DNA of 64,000 bases from DATGKG01 sp963851325 (GTDB lineage Bacteria; Desulfobacterota; Binatia; Binatales; Binataceae), in assembly GCA_963851325.1 (NCBI GenBank), contig CAWKOR010000001.1, forward strand, positions 1,426,001 through 1,490,000. The letters are read 5' to 3'. Shown piece by piece: positions 61,503 through 64,000 of the stretch. Below the pieces are notes generated by a model. It made no database searches and was not told the DNA's origin. It was given only the letters and a program-made list of their open reading frames with translations. Position 1 is the first letter of the stretch; every line of letters begins with the position of its first letter. The position numbers were made by a program, and so were the translations under genes.

Positions 61503-62735
61503 TCAGTTCGCGCGGGCCACGTTTTCGCAAACATAGATGGCCGCCGGGGCGCCCAACACCGTTACATGCAGGATGCGCGAGGGGCGTAGATGCGCCCTGC
61601 TCCATAGCTCACTCATCAAGCGCGTCTCGGCGCTGAGCAGAACCATCGTACCGCCCGGCTTCAGCACACGGCGAAACTCGGCGATCAGCTTGGGATAGAG
61701 CCTTCGATTCTCGCCATGCGATCCATGCTTCATGCCCCACGGAAGGTTGCTGACGATTTTGTCGACGCTGGCGTTTTCCAGCGGCAGCGACGTTGCGTCC
61801 CATAGCTTGATCTCGATGGGTTTGTAGCGCGGCCCGATGTTCTCGCGCGCCGCCTCCAGCGTATCGCGATCGCTGTCGCCTCCGAGCAGCATCGCGTAGC
61901 GACCGCAATGCGCGCGCTCAATCAGAACGGTACCGGTGCCGCATAGGGGATCGAGAAACACGTCGTCGGGCGCGGGATTGGATACCAGTGCGAGCGCAGC
62001 CGCGACTGAGGGACGCAGCGAGCCCGGGCGGTGCGAGATCTTGTAATCGCGAAACCGCATCGTGTCGTCGCTGATGCGCACGGTGAAAATTAATTCGTCG
62101 CGCAGCATCGTTGCCCAGAACTCGACTTCGCTGTTGTCCTCGTCCAGGCGCAGCGAACGGTCGCCATGCTCGAGGAGGCCGGTCTCGACCGCATGCTTGA
62201 AATCGACCCTGCGAAACTCATGCTCGCCAGAAAGCCGCGCGACTACCTTGAAGCGAAGTTTCTTTCCCGCGCGCGCGCCCTTGACGATTGCCACGCGCGC
62301 ATTGAGCGCAGCATCGAGATAGGTGCATCCGCGCACCGCGGCGCGAACCTTGTCGAGCGAGGTCGCATCGTCACCGAGGCCGTGGCGATAGGCGACCACC
62401 GCAAACAGATCCTCGGCGCATCGCAGGGCACCCAGCGGCGCGGGCCGCGGTGCTTCGAAGATGAGCATCCCGGCGCGCGCCGGGACGGTGCGCGTTCCGA
62501 GTCTGGTTGCGCGGGGAATCTTCGCGGCGATCTCGCTCCATGCGATCGATTCGAAGCCGGGCTGCGTTTGCGCGATGTAGACACCGGCGCCGGCGCGCAA
62601 CGGTGCGGGAGTGGGGCGCGCGGAATTTGGCGATGCGGCCTTCGCGAGTGGTTTTCGCTCGCGATAGCTGGAAGCCTTGGGAAATTGTGGACGCGGGCGG
62701 CTTGATGCCGCGCCTCTTTCGCGCGGCTGGCGCAT
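61503..62735 (-). CDS. THUMP-domain RNA (guanine-N2) methyltransferase, TrmN/Trm14-like
   Basis: 410 aa. A basic N-terminal stretch of about 45 residues, a THUMP-type region (about 50-190), then a Rossmann methyltransferase with PLCGTGTVLIERAH, the acidic GGDSDRDTLEAA and the catalytic NLPWG (the N-P-P-Y variant of N2-guanine enzymes). Methyltransferases of this build make m2G6 in tRNA or m2G in rRNA; the exact target is not readable. It begins 6 bp after efp on the same strand. Confidence 0.85.
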   Translation of the reverse strand: MRQPRERGAASSRPRPQFPKASSYRERKPLAKAASPNSARPTPAPLRAGAGVYIAQTQPGFESIAWSEIAAKIPRATRLGTRTVPARAGMLIFEAPRPAPLGALRCAEDLFAVVAYRHGLGDDATSLDKVRAAVRGCTYLDAALNARVAIVKGARAGKKLRFKVVARLSGEHEFRRVDFKHAVETGLLEHGDRSLRLDEDNSEVEFWATMLRDELIFTVRISDDTMRFRDYKISHRPGSLRPSVAAALALVSNPAPDDVFLDPLCGTGTVLIERAHCGRYAMLLGGDSDRDTLEAARENIGPRYKPIEIKLWDATSLPLENASVDKIVSNLPWGMKHGSHGENRRLYPKLIAEFRRVLKPGGTMVLLSAETRLMSELWSRAHLRPSRILHVTVLGAPAAIYVCENVARAN

Positions 62736-62740
62736 GACGG

Positions 62741-63307
62741 CTACTTCTTGCCGCGCCCGGCGTATTCGTGGGTCTCGGTGTTGATCGTGATCACATCGCC
62801 TTCATTGACGAAGTGCGGGACCTGCACCACCAGCCCGGTTTCCATGGTGGCTGGCTTCAGGGTATTGGTGACCGCGGCATTTCTCATGCCCGGATCGGTA
62901 CGTTCGACTTTGAGGTCGACCTGCTTGGGCGGCGTGACATTGAGTGGCGTGGTTTCGTAAAACTCGACCTGCACTTCCATATTGGGGATGAGGAAGCCGA
63001 CCACGTCTTCAATCAGATCGCGAGGAATGGTGATCTGCTCGTAGTTCTCGGTGTTCATGAAGTGGTAGTCGTCGCCCTCCTGGTAGAGGAACTGCATCAT
63101 CACCTGGCTGAGGATGACGCGCTCGACGCGATCTTCCGAGCGGAAGCGGTTTTCGGTCTGCGATCCGGTTTTGATGTTGCGCAGCTTGGTCTGCACCATT
63201 CCGCGCCAGTTGCCGGGCGTGATGTGGGTGATGGTCATGATGCGCCACAGATCGTTGTTGTACTCGACCACCATTCCGGGACGCAGTTGTGTCGCTTGGA
63301 TCAGCAT
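62741..63307 (-). CDS. efp: Translation elongation factor P, with Asn at the usual modification site
   Basis: 188 aa, the normal EF-P length with three beta domains (about 1-63, 64-127, 128-188); KQVDLKVERTDPG and GLVVQVPHFVNEGDVI are typical. The domain I loop is PGNWRG: Asn33 stands where E. coli has the beta-lysylated Lys34 and where other groups use Lys or Arg. No EpmA, EpmB or EarP homologue is in the window. EF-P relieves stalling at polyproline. Confidence 0.95.
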   Translation of the reverse strand: MLIQATQLRPGMVVEYNNDLWRIMTITHITPGNWRGMVQTKLRNIKTGSQTENRFRSEDRVERVILSQVMMQFLYQEGDDYHFMNTENYEQITIPRDLIEDVVGFLIPNMEVQVEFYETTPLNVTPPKQVDLKVERTDPGMRNAAVTNTLKPATMETGLVVQVPHFVNEGDVITINTETHEYAGRGKK

Positions 63308-63410
63308 ACGGTCATCAATTTAAGCATTATCGACGGTTTGAATTGAAGTGAACTTCGAATCTTACCGGCGCTGATTGGCTGGAGCAACCGTGTCGTCCGC
63401 GCTGTCTCGC

Positions 63411-63574
63411 TTAGCTCACGAACGGATTGCGCACGGTCATGTCCTGAAGCACTTGGCCGTTCTGCAGGTCTTCGGTGTATAGAACCTCGGCGCCACTGCG
63501 AAGCGCCGCCTGAATGATCAAGCTATCCCAAAGAGACAGTCGATAGCTACATTGGTGTCGAAGAAGCAGCGCAT
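63411..63574 (-). pseudogene. VapC-type PIN toxin with large internal deletion
   Basis: The start MRCFFDTNV (ATG at 63574) is the PIN active-site opening, and the end (about 45 residues) YRLSLWDSLIIQAALRSGAEVLYTEDLQNGQ in outline, closing RNPF, is the PIN C-terminus. The two are in different frames with almost nothing between them; an intact VapC has about 130-140 residues, so roughly 80 codons from the middle, including essential acids, are lost. Non-functional. Confidence 0.85.
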
Positions 63575-63576
63575 CA

Positions 63577-63809
63577 CTAGCGACGCTCATGCAATTCTTC
63601 GCGGGTCCATCGTTTGCCACCGCTGCCCGACTTTGAGCTTTTGGAAAGGTCCATCAGGTCCTTAAGAGCCTTTTCCTGTTTGGTTTTCAAACCGGCATAC
63701 GATTCCAAATATTCGCGCAGCAGGCGGTTCACCGACGAGCCTCGCGGAGTGCTTTAATCCGCGCTCTTTTCAAGGTTTCGAGGTCGATCGCTATCGTCAG
63801 ATTCGCCAT
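63577..63809 (-). pseudogene. VapB/RHH-type antitoxin, frame-shifted
   Basis: From the ATG at 63809: MANLTIAIDLETLKRARIKALRE, a ribbon-helix-helix start, then in the next frame SSVNRLLREYLESYAG and a C-terminal toxin-binding part to the TAG at 63577-63579. One base missing from the C run at about 63740 (plus strand) would restore 77 aa. Ends 2 bp before the toxin remnant. Confidence 0.75.
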
Positions 63810-63850
63810 AGCCCGTGCTCGACAGGATCAGTGAGACGGGTTTCGTCGTC

Positions 63851-64000
63851 TCAAAAGATTTTCGACCACCACGGGCGCCGCGGAGGCGGATAGCCGTTGT
63901 TCGGATATCCGTTTGGATAGCCGTTGGGATACCCATATGGAGGCGCGCCGTATCCCGGTGAGCCGTAGGGTGGCGCCGCGCCATAGGGACTCACCGGATA
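63851..64000 (-). CDS. C-terminal end of a Gly/Pro/Tyr-rich protein (start beyond window)
   Basis: Frame open from base 64000 to TGA at 63853-63851, 49 codons. It repeats Gly-Tyr-Pro-Asn and Pro-Tyr-Gly units (GYPN three times in a row) and ends WWSKIF. Probably a disordered tail of a membrane or surface protein. Nothing more can be said. Confidence 0.5.
   Translation of the reverse strand, partial: YPVSPYGAAPPYGSPGYGAPPYGYPNGYPNGYPNNGYPPPRRPWWSKIF

Noticed and set aside
63754..63984. 76-aa minus-strand ORF at the right edge
   Set aside because: Wrong frame of the Gly/Pro/Tyr-rich tail and the vapB start.
1..64000. tRNA, rRNA, CRISPR array, complete insertion sequence or replication origin
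   Set aside because: I looked for T-arm consensus, spaced direct repeats and transposase motifs in the gaps and found none; short or diverged ones could be missed by eye.

Overview
The window is GC-rich, gene-dense bacterial chromosome from a Gram-negative (diderm) organism: it carries TamA/TamB, outer-membrane and lipoprotein genes, SecD/SecF/YajC and a dcw cell-division cluster. An ISC (not SUF) iron-sulphur operon with HscB/HscA, several LLM-class flavin oxidoreductases and the gene neighbourhoods suggest an uncultured deltaproteobacterial-type lineage such as Binatota or a relative. That placement is inference; there is no rRNA or tRNA gene to fix it, and I saw no CRISPR array, prophage or complete insertion sequence.

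Layout. 1-12 kb is accessory: a 5'-truncated C45 acyltransferase, an SDR, two FtsX/MacB-type permeases without an ATPase, cupin proteins, an outer-membrane protein, a secreted protein with an internal duplication, an FAD monooxygenase, a tandem universal-stress protein and a lipid-type methyltransferase. 12-17 kb is a leftward queA / tgt-yajC-secD block interrupted by a small gene on the other strand. 17-22.5 kb holds dispersed repeats, a HigBA-type toxin-antitoxin pair, an MFS exporter with an attenuator-like leader, an LLM oxidoreductase, a quinone oxidoreductase and a MerR-glutaredoxin operon. 22.6-33 kb is the leftward run mraY-murD-ftsW-murG-murC-murB-ftsQ-ftsA-ftsZ, with most junctions overlapping; murE, murF, ftsI and other upstream members are absent. 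33-45 kb has a second LLM enzyme, then tamA-tamB-MFS-membrane protein-DedA-lipoprotein and a CMD-family protein. 45-51 kb is the leftward iscS-iscU-iscA-hscB-hscA-iscX operon followed by a conserved unknown. 51-55.6 kb carries a GNAT, a response regulator, a DUF4097-like protein, secF (about 39 kb from secD) and two small zinc-ribbon proteins. 56-61.5 kb is trmI-obgE-proB-proA-nadD-rsfS, and 61.5-64 kb has a THUMP methyltransferase, EF-P, a decayed VapBC pair and the end of a Gly/Pro/Tyr-rich protein.

Points that stand out: (i) single-base frame breaks in four otherwise well-conserved genes (C45 gene, tgt twice, obgE, vapB), which look like sequence errors or very recent decay; (ii) a promoter, 9-codon leader ORF and intrinsic terminator directly in front of an MFS exporter, the best candidate here for an undescribed regulatory device; (iii) a MerR promoter with a 20-bp spacer and an apparently leaderless transcript; (iv) a 45-bp AT-rich dyad between convergent genes; (v) two families of dispersed intergenic repeats, each with several copies.
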